Assembly (NCBI GenBank): GCA_021798195.1
Contig: JAJZYH010000019.1
Span: forward strand, 1 to 38,010
Reading direction: 5' to 3'
Source of the DNA: Thermoplasmata archaeon
Lineage (GTDB): Archaea > Thermoplasmatota > Thermoplasmata > Lutacidiplasmatales > UBA184
DNA length: 38,010 nucleotides
Below the pieces are notes generated by a model. It made no database searches. It was given only the letters and a program-made list of their open reading frames with translations, and had not been told where the DNA came from. Positions 37,807 through 38,010 of this stretch are shown piece by piece. Position numbers and translations under genes: made by a program. Position 1 is the first letter of the stretch; every line of letters begins with the position of its first letter.

Positions 37807-38010
37807 TCACGTCTCGTCGGGGGGGAAACAGCAACCGAGGGCCATCCCGGCCGCCAGAGTGACTCCCCCCCTCTCCGCGGGGTTCGGGTCCCGCGGACGA
37901 GGCATCCCGTTGACATCCTCCCACGAATGAATTCGTGGGATTCCTCCCGGACTCATCGTGCTACCGCCGAATCCGAGGGGGGTTCCTGCTTCTTGGACCG
38001 GACTCGCCTG
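37807..38010 (-). CDS. Partial ORF entering from the right edge, possible TnpB tail
   Basis: A minus-strand frame is open from the window edge for 67 codons to TGA at 37807-37809. It includes GGIPRIHSWEDVN, encoded by the hairpin region typical of IS200/IS605 ends. The rest is low in complexity. It could be the C-terminal end of a TnpB-like protein reading into the element's right end, followed by a non-element tail. More sequence to the right is needed to name it. Confidence 0.35.
   Translation of the reverse strand, partial: QASPVQEAGTPLGFGGSTMSPGGIPRIHSWEDVNGMPRPRDPNPAERGGVTLAAGMALGCCFPPDET
37919..37940 (-). mobile_element. IS200/IS605-like terminal hairpin
   Basis: A perfect 9-bp stem (TCCCACGAA with TTCGTGGGA) closes a TGAA loop and is flanked by TTGACATCC on one side. 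This subterminal hairpin plus flank resembles right ends of IS200/IS605-family elements next to tnpB. The element body would lie to the right of the window. Confidence 0.45.

Overview
The window looks like an archaeal chromosome segment of high GC content. The informational genes are archaeal: DnaG-type primase, the DP1 small subunit of DNA polymerase D, an XPD helicase with four Fe-S cysteines and a LonB-like AAA+ ATPase. Many genes have a TATA-like box 25-28 bp before the start codon, as expected for leaderless archaeal transcripts. PolD together with an aerobic aa3-type respiratory chain, blue copper proteins and Tat export suggests a euryarchaeal, probably Thermoplasmatota-like, aerobe. 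That placement is inference; no rRNA is present to settle it.

Layout. 1-846 is visibly AT-richer debris: a truncated IS630-type transposase and an orphan ORF tail. A tRNA-Val(GAC) follows on the minus strand. 970-3981 (minus) holds a protease-less Lon-like ATPase and dnaG. 4345-7921 (plus) holds an unknown protein, a HhH-GPD DNA glycosylase, DP1 and CutA, with two 4-bp overlaps. 7837-11039 (minus) holds pgk, panE, a roughly 520-bp unexplained gap and two overlapping coiled-coil genes. 11287-16355 (plus) is a central carbon and redox block: malate dehydrogenase, citrate synthase and the three-gene NAD(P) transhydrogenase. Two small proteins, a K+ channel (minus) and XPD follow. 20378-22848 holds a heptose-phosphate kinase, a sedoheptulose-7-phosphate isomerase and a CBS-ParB-like protein.

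22924-37729 is mostly respiratory. It starts with a double-cupredoxin membrane protein, a TauE/SafE exporter with a DUF1634 partner (minus), a cytochrome oxidase subunit II that appears split into two genes (minus), a second cupredoxin and an AbrB-PhoU-like regulator. A run of ten plus-strand genes then interleaves Tat translocase genes with a ligand-altered Rieske-like protein, a true Rieske protein, cytochrome b, a large fused oxidase subunit I and heme A synthase. Heme O synthase follows. I infer a bc-type complex passing electrons through blue copper proteins to an aa3-type oxidase, with Tat exporting the folded Rieske and possibly copper proteins, and CtaB/CtaA making heme A. No CxxCH cytochrome c and no recognisable CoxIII is encoded here.

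The most interesting signals are the split CoxII, the CoxI with an extra N-terminal domain and four extra membrane segments, the Rieske-like protein with replaced ligands, the half-dead double cupredoxin, and GTAC-centred sites 13-15 bp upstream of the TATA centre at three respiratory promoters. The right edge carries an IS200/IS605-like terminal hairpin.
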